This document shows positions 12,001 to 20,158 of a stretch of 64,000 nucleotides of DNA, one piece after another; the stretch's first letter is position 1; each line of letters begins with the position of its first letter. The notes beneath the pieces are model-generated. The model did no database searches and was not told the DNA's origin. It saw only the letters and a program-made list of their open reading frames with translations. Origin of the DNA: DASTCZ01 sp035308165 (GTDB lineage: Bacteria > Acidobacteriota > Terriglobia > Acidiferrales > UBA7541); NCBI GenBank assembly GCA_035308165.1, contig DATGHC010000080.1, positions 1 to 64,000 on the forward strand, given 5' to 3'. The position numbers were made by a program, and so were the translations under genes.

Positions 12001-13240
12001 TGCCGGCGCTGGCGATACTTTAATCACGGTGACTGGAACTGGTTTTTCTCCCACCGGCTTCATCACTTTTAATAATGCAACTACGGGAGTGAGTTCCAGC
12101 TCGGTGAATTCCGCGGGCACACAAATCACCGCCACGCTTTCGCATACGCTGCTGCAGTTTGGCGGACAATTCAAAATCGGAGTGACCAATCCTCCTCCGG
12201 GTGGCGGGGCGGCGCCTGTGGAGCTCGCGTTTGTGGTCAACAATTCTCCCGCCCCGGCCAATGATAATTTCGCGAACGCGACAACCGTTGCTTCGGCTTC
12301 CTTTTCTGATACGGTGGACAATTCTTCGGCGACTACAGAGGCTACTGATCCGACTCCGGGTTGCGCGGGGCAATCCGGGAACTCGCGTGGAAAATCCGTG
12401 TGGTGGAAATATACAGCCAGCGCGGCGGGGACCACGTCGGTGGACACCATCGGCAGCGCGTATGACACGGTGCTCGATGTTGTGACCGGGCTGCCGGGAA
12501 GTTTTTCGGAAGTAGCCTGCGGCCACAACACCACGTCGGTTGGACAGACTCAAACGGGATTCAATGCCGTGGCCGGGACAACTTACTTTTTCATGGTTAC
12601 CGTTTACGACTCCACGCTTTGCAACCCGAGTAGTCCTTCTGGACTGGAATGCGGGGGCAAGACAGTTTTCAATTTTGCAGGTCCGTTGCCGGGCGGCGTT
12701 ACTGCCCAGCCGGTCTCGATGTCAGTGACCGCCGGGGGATCGGCCTCCTTCACGATTAAGACGCTGGCTCCGCCGCTTTCAGGACAAGTCACGCTGACCA
12801 TTGCCGGCTGCCCGCCGGTTTCCACGTGTAAATTTACCTCCGCAAGCATCACTGCAGGAACATCCACGACGCTAAATGTATCGACATCGGCGAGTACAAC
12901 TTCGGTTTCCGCGCCCGTTAACCGACAAGTGCCGAATACCGATACACCTTCATCGCTGCCAAATTCTCACACTTGGGAACTGCTTTCACTCATATTCGCG
13001 GGCTTGCTAACACTTCGGCAGCGTCGTCTACGGACTCGCTCTTCCCGATTAATGCCTTTTCTAGCGATTGCCGCGTTGCTTGCATTTGCCGGCTGCACGA
13101 CCGGCTGTTCCGCTCTCACCGGCGCCCCACCGCCAGTCACAATCCCTGGGACCACTCCGGGAACATATCCGCTGGTAATCACTGCGACAGGCAATGGAGG
13201 CACAACGGCAAGCACAACTGTTACGCTTACCGTTAATTGA
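9050..13240 (+). CDS. Secreted BNR/Asp-box beta-propeller protein with IPT domains
   Basis: About 1396 residues from ATG 9050 (GGGTGGAG upstream). The GTG at 9038 is the alternative. The N-terminus has a basic stretch and a hydrophobic signal (VAVIVGLAILCLTAPRGYG). Residues about 70-860 hold at least six Asp-box units of the type S-x-DGG-x-TW (for example LDGGLTW, ADGGNTW, TDGGATW, IDGGATW), giving a sortilin- or sialidase-like propeller. No catalytic sialidase residues were identified, so this may be a binding scaffold. Two IPT/TIG-like domains follow (about 875-1060), then a DNFANA-type domain with conserved W and C. The C-terminus repeats the neighbour's layout: beta strands, hydrophobic helix, arginine-rich loop, hydrophobic helix ending in FAGC, final strands. 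Function unknown; probably surface- or membrane-anchored. Confidence 0.8.
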   Translation: MPLVSASGNPGKSKIEHCAKSKSRRTHILARTKPIRKWTRGVAVIVGLAILCLTAPRGYGQQNETGKKTAELRGTGQISPPQFNGQWAFIGPEPTAPPPGGLAGTSGNTAGRVTAIAIDPTDPSGKTVFIGVAQGGVWTTTNGGAAWTPLTDNQQSLAIGALAITIDPSNSLDARHRVIYAGTGEMAATAAYDAYPGSGVLKSLDGGLTWTQTCQGPAFTNPTCPFEGPFTDGFFPGGGARVGSLAVNSNNSQLILAGVQIYSSSSITGQAGRPGIYCTNDAGATWAQIIPSGLTGTALATSLFYVSPTTAYAALGDYLGDPTNGIYVSQNADQVCSKQIWSRVAGSGLPSQTRMGWIDLAPAPNAVNRQTILYSGIADTNSSSDNLLGVFRSADGGNTWVQLSNVPDFCATKCWYDMVMGVDPADSTGNTVFFGGGASSTPAGTTLLRTTDGGQSVGDFSGVGDGTIIHIGQHAIAFTPSGSEVYIANDGGVWSSTNAANPATASGSQTWNDLNNTMAISQFNPGISMHPSDPGLAFGGTQGNGTQEYQIGGSGSSWTDTRTCTDGGYTVVDPNEQTTAYLSCAGFSGQAQIFKSTLAGQSGTFALLSSSNSIGNQPNNSKDPLAPIPPLIIDAQRAEHLYYGTYLLFEATDGGATWNAVSGDLTSGGLANGFALTTIAMAPLSGGAYNLYTGANDGTVEMAANVIPGSSPTFLKISNGLPTRTISKIVADPSDTSGKTVYAAFAGFSVDQSIDGSPTDLKGHIFKTTNGGAAWTDIGCHTSNCAAPLVTDLPDLPVNDIALDPDDISGHSTIYAATDSGVYVSIDGGATWAKLGNNLPNVPVLSLALHEPSRTLRAATHGRGAWDYPLPALAGTSAFELSGLTPISAQTGATSLTLNLSGRGFTSNSVVQWNGLAIGVTNVQVNIATQTISAQISTGLTATPGAALITVFDSTQSPTVTNALAFTLVGSLPTLTSVQPQQVNAGAGDTLITVTGTGFSPTGFITFNNATTGVSSSSVNSAGTQITATLSHTLLQFGGQFKIGVTNPPPGGGAAPVELAFVVNNSPAPANDNFANATTVASASFSDTVDNSSATTEATDPTPGCAGQSGNSRGKSVWWKYTASAAGTTSVDTIGSAYDTVLDVVTGLPGSFSEVACGHNTTSVGQTQTGFNAVAGTTYFFMVTVYDSTLCNPSSPSGLECGGKTVFNFAGPLPGGVTAQPVSMSVTAGGSASFTIKTLAPPLSGQVTLTIAGCPPVSTCKFTSASITAGTSTTLNVSTSASTTSVSAPVNRQVPNTDTPSSLPNSHTWELLSLIFAGLLTLRQRRLRTRSSRLMPFLAIAALLAFAGCTTGCSALTGAPPPVTIPGTTPGTYPLVITATGNGGTTASTTVTLTVN

Positions 13241-13257
13241 AAGGGCGGAGGGTCAGA

Positions 13258-14190
13258 TCATTTGAAGGGCAGGGAGGCGAGGTCCACATTCCCGCCGCTC
13301 AGGATAATTCCGATGCGTTTGCCTTCCGATCCAATGCGGCGATTCAGCACGGGCGCGGCGGAAATTGCGCCAGAAGGCTCAACCACGAGCTTCATTCTTT
13401 CCCATAGCAATCGCATGGCAGCAACGATTTCTTCTTCGGTGACCGTGGAGATTTCGTCGGCCAGCCTCTGAAGGATTGCAAACGTGCGCGGCGCAAGAAC
13501 AGCGCGAAGGCCATCGGCGATGGTGTCAGCGGTTTCATTTGACTCGATGTGCCCAGACTTCAGGGATCGGTAGGCGTCGTCGGCGTTTTTTGGTTCCGCG
13601 CCAATCACCCGGATCCCCGGCTTCATGGCCTTGGAGGCGATGGCGGTGCCGGAGAGGAGCCCGCCTCCCGAGACGGGCGCGATAATCACATCGAGATCGG
13701 GCATGTCCTCCAGCAGTTCGGCGGCTGCGGTGCCCTGGCCGGAGACAATGCGGTCGTTGTCGTAGGGATGAATCAGGATAGCGCCGGTGCGAGCCTGCAC
13801 CGCGGCGGCGGTTTCCTGGCGAGAACGAATCGTGGGTTCGCACAGGGTGATTTGGCCCCCATAAGCCTCCACCGCGCGGCGTTTCACCATCGGCGAATTG
13901 TTGGGCATGATGACCCAGGCCGGAATATTTCGTTTCCGCGCAGCCTTGGCCAGGGCCGCGCCGTGATTGCCAGAGGAAGGAGTGACGACTCCCTTGGCGG
14001 CTTCTTCATCGGCGAGTGAAAAAATTGCGTTGGTGGCCCCGCGCATTTTGAATGAGCCGGTGCGCTGCAGGTTTTCGCATTTGAAGAAGAGACGCGCACC
14101 AGCAATTTCATCCAGTGAGGCGGAGGTCATTATTGGCGTACGATGAATGTGCGGCGCGATGCGCCGCTGCGCCTCGCGGATGTCGTTCAT
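13258..14190 (-). CDS. PLP-dependent threonine/serine dehydratase family enzyme
   Basis: Fold-type II pyridoxal-phosphate enzyme of about 310 residues from the ATG at 14190. A TTG at 14235 would add 15 residues. The PLP lysine lies in GSFKMRGA, the substrate loop in SSGNHG and the phosphate-binding glycine-rich loop in SGGGL. Length and motifs fit the catabolic threonine dehydratase / serine racemase group, which deaminates L-threonine or L-serine to the keto acid. It lacks the C-terminal ACT regulatory domain of biosynthetic IlvA. The gene is convergent with the propeller gene and stands alone on this strand. Substrate preference cannot be read from the sequence. Confidence 0.85.
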   Translation of the reverse strand: MNDIREAQRRIAPHIHRTPIMTSASLDEIAGARLFFKCENLQRTGSFKMRGATNAIFSLADEEAAKGVVTPSSGNHGAALAKAARKRNIPAWVIMPNNSPMVKRRAVEAYGGQITLCEPTIRSRQETAAAVQARTGAILIHPYDNDRIVSGQGTAAAELLEDMPDLDVIIAPVSGGGLLSGTAIASKAMKPGIRVIGAEPKNADDAYRSLKSGHIESNETADTIADGLRAVLAPRTFAILQRLADEISTVTEEEIVAAMRLLWERMKLVVEPSGAISAAPVLNRRIGSEGKRIGIILSGGNVDLASLPFK

Positions 14191-14423
14191 GTCCGGCCGG
14201 AAGTTTTCGCCCACGAAGCACTCCCCGAGTGACAAATCCAGGTTTCATTATGGCACAGGGCGCAATTTCCGGATCGATTCGCGTACCCAGCTTCTCTCAG
14301 ATCCGTGGATAGAATTCGGCAAAATGGATGGAGTACTATTGCCTTCTCCATTTCAAATAATAAAATCACTATACCCCTTCCAAATTCAAGGGTGCGCCAT
14401 CCCGGCCGCGCTCGGAGGAAGAC

Positions 14424-14795
14424 ATGCCACTTGCAGAGAGACGCCGTGAAAACCGCGTTATGCTTCAGATTCCGTTTCAGTTCCGCTCACTCGCCAAACC
14501 GACAGATCCAACGCGCAAAGCAGTAACGCAAAATATTTCGCCGCGAGGGATCTATTTCACTACCAGTGTTCCGTTTGTTGTAGGTGCGGAGGCCGAAGTC
14601 ACATTGGAATTCCCCCGCGTGATTACAGGCAGGGAACCTTCACCCATGCGCTGCACGGCGCGGGTGATGCACGTGGAGCAAGCCAAGAACGGAATCGAAA
14701 CAGGGGTAGGGTTGTATTTCGAGCGGATAGAACCGGCGCAAGTATACGTCTCGCCCGCGGTGAAGACGCGGGCGGGCGCGGCAGGCATGATTTAG
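14424..14795 (+). CDS. PilZ domain protein, canonical motifs
   Basis: 123 residues with a strong ribosome-binding site (GGAGGAAGAC) directly before the ATG. The N-terminal ERRRENRV carries the RxxxR-type arginines. TQNISPRGIYF carries an intact N-x-S-x-x-G motif, so binding of cyclic di-GMP is likely. This contrasts with the two PilZ-like proteins near 3.2-3.9 kb. It is a single-domain cytoplasmic protein, probably a receptor acting on an unidentified partner. Its stop codon overlaps that of the convergent gene. Confidence 0.8.
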   Translation: MPLAERRRENRVMLQIPFQFRSLAKPTDPTRKAVTQNISPRGIYFTTSVPFVVGAEAEVTLEFPRVITGREPSPMRCTARVMHVEQAKNGIETGVGLYFERIEPAQVYVSPAVKTRAGAAGMI

Positions 14796-17116
14796 CGGGC
14801 TGCCGGGGGCACGCGGAACGTCACCTTGGCCGCGGCCACGTTTTCAAAACGGTCGTACACGCGCACGGCGAGGGTGTGTTCACCGGGGGCCAGGTTCTTT
14901 AGCGCGAGATCGTACCGTTCCTCGGGCGCATCGCTCAGGCGGCCATTCGGGTAAACCAGCATCCACTCGCCGGCATCGAGGCTGTATTCCGCGCGAGCGA
15001 TAGCGCTGGCAGAGTCGCGGGCCATGAAATGGATTTGCGTCGCGTTGGCGCTTTCTCCGCTTGCGGCCAGCCCTGAAAGTTCCGGCGGCGAATTATCCAC
15101 CACAAAGCGGTCGGACTCGCGGCTGCTTTCCAAAGCTTCGGCGGGCGGATTCGACGGCGCGTCCGATGCGACAATCTTGAGGTAATAGGCGCCGTCGGGC
15201 ATGGAGCTGGTGTCCCAGGAATAATATTTTTCGTGGAGACTATCCTTCAGCAGCTTCCACTCTTTTTCGTTTTCGCCGCGAAAGTAAAGGCGATAAGAAA
15301 GCTCGTCATCGTTGTCGTCGTGGGCGCTCCAAATCACCGACTGGTATCCCTTTTGGGCGGTGCCCTGTGGAGTCGATTCAAATCGTGAGGCAGTGCGATC
15401 CGCCTGACTCGTCAATCCAAAATTTGTGGGTGTGCTTACCCCCGGTGCCTCCGGCTGCTTCAAATGAACCGAAGTTGAGGGGCCGGGCGCGGTAATACCA
15501 CTCAAATTGCCTTGAATTCGGATTCCCGGATCCTGTACCACGATGCCATCCACCTGAGGTGCGATGTTTTTTGGCAAGTAAGAGAGGCTCATCCAGGAAA
15601 GCACGGGAGAAGGGCTGCCGCTGCGCAGCACAGCTTTCCATTGCGCGAACCGTGCCGCGGGAGCTCCCACTTTCTGGCCGGGCTGGGTATAGGGGCCCGC
15701 CCACTCACTCCAATTTCCGTCCGGGTTGGCGGTGTTTCCGGTGCGAATAAACACTTCCAAGTGCGGTTTGCCCGACGCGGACACACCCGCGTTCTCGCCC
15801 CACCACTCCAAACGCCCCCACGAGGAGAAGAAGCGGGCATCAATTGCCTGCGACTCAAAAGTGCCTTCACCCACATCATCAGGGCCAAGAGCGAAAACTT
15901 TGCCCGGGTTCGCGGAACACACATAAACTTTTCCGCCTGGCCCCTGTGCAAGGCCGGTCACCTGTGCAGATTCAGTCTTTGCCAGATTGGTGAATAGATT
16001 CTCTCCATCAAGTGCAATCACGATGCCCCGGTTGCCCGTTCCCAACAGCAGTTTGCCCGCAGAGGTAAGTCCAAGGGAATAGACCAGAGTGTCGCGCGAA
16101 CTCCAGATCTGTTGCGGCGAGCCGTCGGGAGCGAGGCGATACACCGCGCCGCCATTGGCGGGAGCAAAGGGCACAAAAGGAGTCGGCGCGGGGGTTTGCT
16201 GCGGGGCGCCACCAATCGTGATTGTTCCCAGGTTTCCAGGTTGACCTGGAATTATGCCCGTTGGCTGCAGGGGAGTGGGCTCTATGGCCTCTTGGAAAGG
16301 ATTGCTGGAATTTCGGAGCTTGTCGCCGATCGCCGCAGCATAAAGATTTCCAGCAGGATCTACGATAAGCGAAGTGATCTCCTTCTTTGTTGTTTCGTAA
16401 AGGACGAAACCCTGGCGCGGCTTACCCGCAGTCGAGGCTTTTGATATTCGCAGGATGCGCCCGTCCGGCTCGGTGCCCGCCAGCAAATTCCCTTGATTGT
16501 CAAAGGCCAGCGCGCGGATATGGGCCTCGTCGCTCTTGTAGAAGACGTCACCCTTGCCCTCGGACGTAACCGAGAAAATCGTGCCATTGTCACCGGTGGC
16601 GACATAAATTGTGCCATCAGAATCGGCGGCCAGAGCCCAGATATATTTTGTCTTGGGGTCGAAGAAAACTTTCTTCTCACCGGAAGCCGATACCTTGTAC
16701 ACCTTGCCATCCGGCGAAGTCCCAACGTAGAGGTTATTGGCCGAGTCCACCGTCAGGGCTTGAGCGGAAAGCTCGGTGGAATCAAATACGGTGGTCATCT
16801 TCCCTGTGGTGTCATAGCGAACGACTTTCGCGCTCGATCCTCCCGCAACATAAAGATTTCCCTTAGAATCCGCGCGCAAGGCCCACAAGTAAGCGGAGTT
16901 CGGATCGGCCAGCGGTTCAAAGCGCGGCGCCAGAAAGAGCTTTCCATCGCTGCGCACGGCAACGCCCTTCGCGGTGCCGCGTTCAAATTCGTCGTAGCTG
17001 GACTGCCGCCAGTAGCGCGTGTGCTCCGCGCGGAGCGCAGCGGCGCACGACACTACAACTAAAATGGCCATCCACTTGGATGCCGAAAACCGCGACGTGC
17101 GGACAGCTCGATTCAT
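14792..17116 (-). CDS. Secreted beta-propeller (NHL/SMP-30-like) protein
   Basis: About 774 residues from the ATG at 17116, preceded by AGGGAGAACGAGC. An upstream start at 17164 would put about 16 residues before the signal peptide. A basic N-terminus and hydrophobic segment (MAILVVVSCAAALRAE) direct export. Residues about 50-430 contain repeated DSKGNLYV / DSANNLYVG / DSDGTIYVATG blades, an NHL-type propeller. The C-terminal third looks like fibronectin/Ig-type beta domains (for example LAPGEHTLAVRVYDRFENVAAAKVTF). No enzyme motif seen. It lies 95 bp downstream of the S55 protease on the same strand, so co-expression is plausible. Function unknown. Confidence 0.7.
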   Translation of the reverse strand: MNRAVRTSRFSASKWMAILVVVSCAAALRAEHTRYWRQSSYDEFERGTAKGVAVRSDGKLFLAPRFEPLADPNSAYLWALRADSKGNLYVAGGSSAKVVRYDTTGKMTTVFDSTELSAQALTVDSANNLYVGTSPDGKVYKVSASGEKKVFFDPKTKYIWALAADSDGTIYVATGDNGTIFSVTSEGKGDVFYKSDEAHIRALAFDNQGNLLAGTEPDGRILRISKASTAGKPRQGFVLYETTKKEITSLIVDPAGNLYAAAIGDKLRNSSNPFQEAIEPTPLQPTGIIPGQPGNLGTITIGGAPQQTPAPTPFVPFAPANGGAVYRLAPDGSPQQIWSSRDTLVYSLGLTSAGKLLLGTGNRGIVIALDGENLFTNLAKTESAQVTGLAQGPGGKVYVCSANPGKVFALGPDDVGEGTFESQAIDARFFSSWGRLEWWGENAGVSASGKPHLEVFIRTGNTANPDGNWSEWAGPYTQPGQKVGAPAARFAQWKAVLRSGSPSPVLSWMSLSYLPKNIAPQVDGIVVQDPGIRIQGNLSGITAPGPSTSVHLKQPEAPGVSTPTNFGLTSQADRTASRFESTPQGTAQKGYQSVIWSAHDDNDDELSYRLYFRGENEKEWKLLKDSLHEKYYSWDTSSMPDGAYYLKIVASDAPSNPPAEALESSRESDRFVVDNSPPELSGLAASGESANATQIHFMARDSASAIARAEYSLDAGEWMLVYPNGRLSDAPEERYDLALKNLAPGEHTLAVRVYDRFENVAAAKVTFRVPPAAR

Positions 17117-17211
17117 GCTCGTTCTCCCTTGAAATTCATGTAGTGGGGCTTTCCCGGGCGGCACTGCGATGTTCTTTCGCTTGCCATTCAGTTAACCAAG
17201 TTTCGGGCAGC

Positions 17212-19074
17212 CTACCTGACGCGAATGGAAAGAGAAACTCCACCGGAGACCACGCCCTCGGTGGGCAGCGACCATTCCCCCGCCAGGGATTCGCGCAAGG
17301 TGGTCGCATTGGGCGAGCCGCGGCGTTGGCCCAGCACATTGACGGCGGAAAGCGGGGCGTTAGGCAGTTCCTTGTCTTCCAGGAGCAAAGTGGTCGTAGG
17401 CTGCAGAAGGGTTATATACAGCCGGTCGTTGCGGCGCTCGCGGTTCAAGATGCGGATGAATTGTTCAAGGCTGCCGGCCTGGTTCACAGTGGCGAGAGCG
17501 GACACCGGCCTGGTCGTCCGATCCGCTCCCACGGAATCGCTCACCTGCAATCGCAGAGTCGTGCCACGGTCGGTTTGCAGTGGAATGGTGATCGGTATGG
17601 TCTTGAGCTCCGGCGCACCGCGATACGGACGCAACAGAACTTTGACTTGAATAGTTTGACCGGGCACCGCCTCGGCTGTATCCGTCCAGGCGCCTTCGAT
17701 CGTGGTGAAGCGCCGCTCGGGAAGGCTTTCCAGATTCAGGCGAATGTGCTCCACCTTGGGCACTTCGTAGGGGTTCGTGAAAATGCGCGCAAACAAGTTC
17801 TGCACCGAGAAAACAACGAAGGCTGCGTCGGGTACGGCGCTGTCGGTGGGCGCAAACATATTTTCTAATTGAACCGGCGAATGTCCGGCAATTTCAATTT
17901 CGCCGGAAAGCCGCAACGTGGTTCCCTCGCTGTAGGTGGTGTTCGAAGTCAGGCCGTTCATGGCCACGATGTTCACAAGCAGCGGGGTAATTTTAGGATT
18001 GTCGGCGAGACTGAAATGGAAATTTCTTTCGCCAGCCTTGGTGATGAGGTGCAAATCCATGGGGATCATCTTGGGCCCTTTATCGAGGGTGCCCATGATT
18101 GCGGTTAGGCGATCTTCGCTGAGCGTGCCGATGGTCCCGCCTGTTGTTACGATTTTCGTCGAGTCCGCACTGGAGGAAAGGGTAGTGACCACGCGCGCGC
18201 GGGCCATGGGGAACTGCACATCGCCAAATCCAAAGATTGGGTGGCCGCAAGCATAAACGCGATCCGCCGTGATCGCCGTGACCGTACAGGATGCGCCAGC
18301 GGTCATGTCCCCCTTTACAAAAACAACGCTGACCATATCGCCGGGGACCAGGTTGGCGTCATCCGGCTGAGGCTCGCCTGCGCCGCCTTGTACGGCCACC
18401 AGGCCGTAGCCGGCAAGTTCGGGGGCAAAATGCGATAGCACTCCTGGATTAATTCCAGAGAAAACGAGCGGCGTTTCGATAGGAGTCAGATAAGCACCGC
18501 CGATGAACATCGAAGTGTCGGATTTGGGCCAAATATTGGAAGACAACACGCTATTCGGCAATTCATAGCGCGGCGGCGAAACGGAATCTGAATCAGGAGT
18601 CCCCTCCGAAGTGGCCGTTGCAGTGGAATGCGCGGGAACGGGCGTGACCTCCAGCATATTTTGGAAGGGCGTCACACCGGCGAGTGGATCCTTCGAGAAG
18701 GATCCGAATTTGAGCGAGAGGGCTCCAACCAATTTGCCGTCGATAAAAACTGGACTGCCGCTCATCCCCGCGACGACCCCGGTATGCTCAACCTTGTCGC
18801 CAAGGAGCTGGACGAGAATGATGGGCTGCTGGGGGCCTATCAGGTCCGGGAGGACACCTAGAACTACGAGATCCACTTTGTCAATTGTGTCGCCGCTGAA
18901 AATCGTATACACCACACCCTTCATCCCGGCCTTGACCTGGGCGACGGGCATGATCTCAGGAGCGTCGGCGGGCGCCGCAAATGCAGCTGCCGCGGCGAGT
19001 CCTAAAGCGCAGAGCAATGCGCCGTGCAAAAGTGCGCGGTTGAACTTCGGTGGGCTGGCCTTGGGCTTGCTCAT
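17212..19074 (-). CDS. SpoIVB-type (S55) serine protease-like exported protein, permuted motif order
   Basis: About 620 residues from the ATG at 19074. A TTG at 19110 is possible but puts extra residues before the signal peptide (ALLCALGLAAAAAFAAPADA). The Ser motif GMSGSPVFIDGKLVGAL is at residue about 105, matching the nucleophile region of Bacillus SpoIVB. The His motif YACGHPIFGFGD comes later, near residue 278, followed by IGTLSEDRLTAIMGTL, which resembles the post-His region of SpoIVB. In SpoIVB the His half precedes the Ser half, so the core appears circularly permuted. The remaining C-terminal ~300 residues are beta-rich without a recognised domain. No PDZ domain was recognised. It is probably a periplasmic signalling or processing protease; substrate unknown. 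Confidence 0.75.
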   Translation of the reverse strand: MSKPKASPPKFNRALLHGALLCALGLAAAAAFAAPADAPEIMPVAQVKAGMKGVVYTIFSGDTIDKVDLVVLGVLPDLIGPQQPIILVQLLGDKVEHTGVVAGMSGSPVFIDGKLVGALSLKFGSFSKDPLAGVTPFQNMLEVTPVPAHSTATATSEGTPDSDSVSPPRYELPNSVLSSNIWPKSDTSMFIGGAYLTPIETPLVFSGINPGVLSHFAPELAGYGLVAVQGGAGEPQPDDANLVPGDMVSVVFVKGDMTAGASCTVTAITADRVYACGHPIFGFGDVQFPMARARVVTTLSSSADSTKIVTTGGTIGTLSEDRLTAIMGTLDKGPKMIPMDLHLITKAGERNFHFSLADNPKITPLLVNIVAMNGLTSNTTYSEGTTLRLSGEIEIAGHSPVQLENMFAPTDSAVPDAAFVVFSVQNLFARIFTNPYEVPKVEHIRLNLESLPERRFTTIEGAWTDTAEAVPGQTIQVKVLLRPYRGAPELKTIPITIPLQTDRGTTLRLQVSDSVGADRTTRPVSALATVNQAGSLEQFIRILNRERRNDRLYITLLQPTTTLLLEDKELPNAPLSAVNVLGQRRGSPNATTLRESLAGEWSLPTEGVVSGGVSLSIRVR

Positions 19075-19137
19075 AGCTTTAATGATACTGACTACGTCCG
19101 GGGTAGGCAATGGAACGCCCGGACAGTTTCGCCGTTG

Positions 19138-19956
19138 TTACTGCTCAAACATTTTTTCGCGCGTGGCCTCATAGGGATAGACGTGGACCATCCATCCGAA
19201 AATAACGGGGTAAAAACGACCGCCGGCGGCATCGCACGCGTCCTTGCTGGCGATGGCACCGTTTAGCCCGAACTGCGTGAAATCCGCGTTTCTGGCTTGC
19301 TTTGGCATGCACAGGTTTGTGTGCAGGTGCCATTGCGCCACGCTCAAGGGCACGCGCTCATTCAATTGCGCTTCCGTGGCAAGCTTGGACATGGTGTACA
19401 TGGCGCCGATCAGCTCATAACCGCTGGAGGTTTTCTTATAGAGCAGAGAAGTGGGGCGGCCAGGATCAAAGGTAAAGGCTTCCAGGAATGCATTCTTCGG
19501 ATTCGTGAAGTGGTACATCGGCTGGGGCAGATTGGGCATGAAAATCTGAAAACCATCATCCAGCGCCGCGCGATAGTCCTTGTATTTCTCTATGGAGACG
19601 CGCAGCTCGTCCGCCACTTTTTCTGCTCGAGCCCAGTCTTCAGAAGTCGCGGGGCGCGCCGCGGTCATGTGCATGTGCGCACCCATGTGATGATGCGCGT
19701 GCGACATTTGCTCGTTGGCCATCTGATCGGTGCTCATCTGGCCGTGGTTCATGCCGGGCATATCCGCCATTCCCGGTGCGTTTTGCTGACCGGGCTCACT
19801 TTGTGAATTCGAGGATGCGGAGGACTGAGTCTTTGGAGGTGATTGCTGCGCATAGGCGCCGTATGGGAACGCAGATTGGCTCAACACGGCCAGCGCGATT
19901 ACAAAGAATTGTCCAAAAGCATTTATGGCAGAGCGCCTTGATAGTCGCATTTTCAT
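19138..19956 (-). CDS. Secreted Met/His-rich protein of unknown function
   Basis: About 272 residues from the ATG at 19956. A second ATG lies two codons in. The frame extends upstream to 20121, but the segment before the signal peptide (FFVIALAVLSQSAFPYGAYAQ) is unlikely to be translated. Behind a Gln/Ser-rich linker is a Met/His cluster (GMADMPGMNHGQM ... HAHHHMGAHMHM), a composition seen in periplasmic copper- or silver-binding proteins. The C-terminal ~170 residues form an unrecognised globular domain with QWHLHTNLC and a late VYPYE. Metal binding is inferred from composition only. A copper ATPase lies in the window but 17 kb away. Confidence 0.6.
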   Translation of the reverse strand: MKMRLSRRSAINAFGQFFVIALAVLSQSAFPYGAYAQQSPPKTQSSASSNSQSEPGQQNAPGMADMPGMNHGQMSTDQMANEQMSHAHHHMGAHMHMTAARPATSEDWARAEKVADELRVSIEKYKDYRAALDDGFQIFMPNLPQPMYHFTNPKNAFLEAFTFDPGRPTSLLYKKTSSGYELIGAMYTMSKLATEAQLNERVPLSVAQWHLHTNLCMPKQARNADFTQFGLNGAIASKDACDAAGGRFYPVIFGWMVHVYPYEATREKMFEQ

Positions 19957-20158
19957 GAACTCAATCAGAGCGGAAATCCCGTCCGCCTTGCTCCCATATA
20001 TATTACGCTTTTTCGGAGGGCAATATTTCGGTGCGCATCCGGGTGTCGCCATTCGTTGACGGCACGCCCACTCATTCTCCACTACATTAGAAGCCTGGAT
20101 GCGCCCGGCGGTTGCGTCCATCGCCGAGAGCGTTTAGGCCTCATGCTAGAATCGCTGC

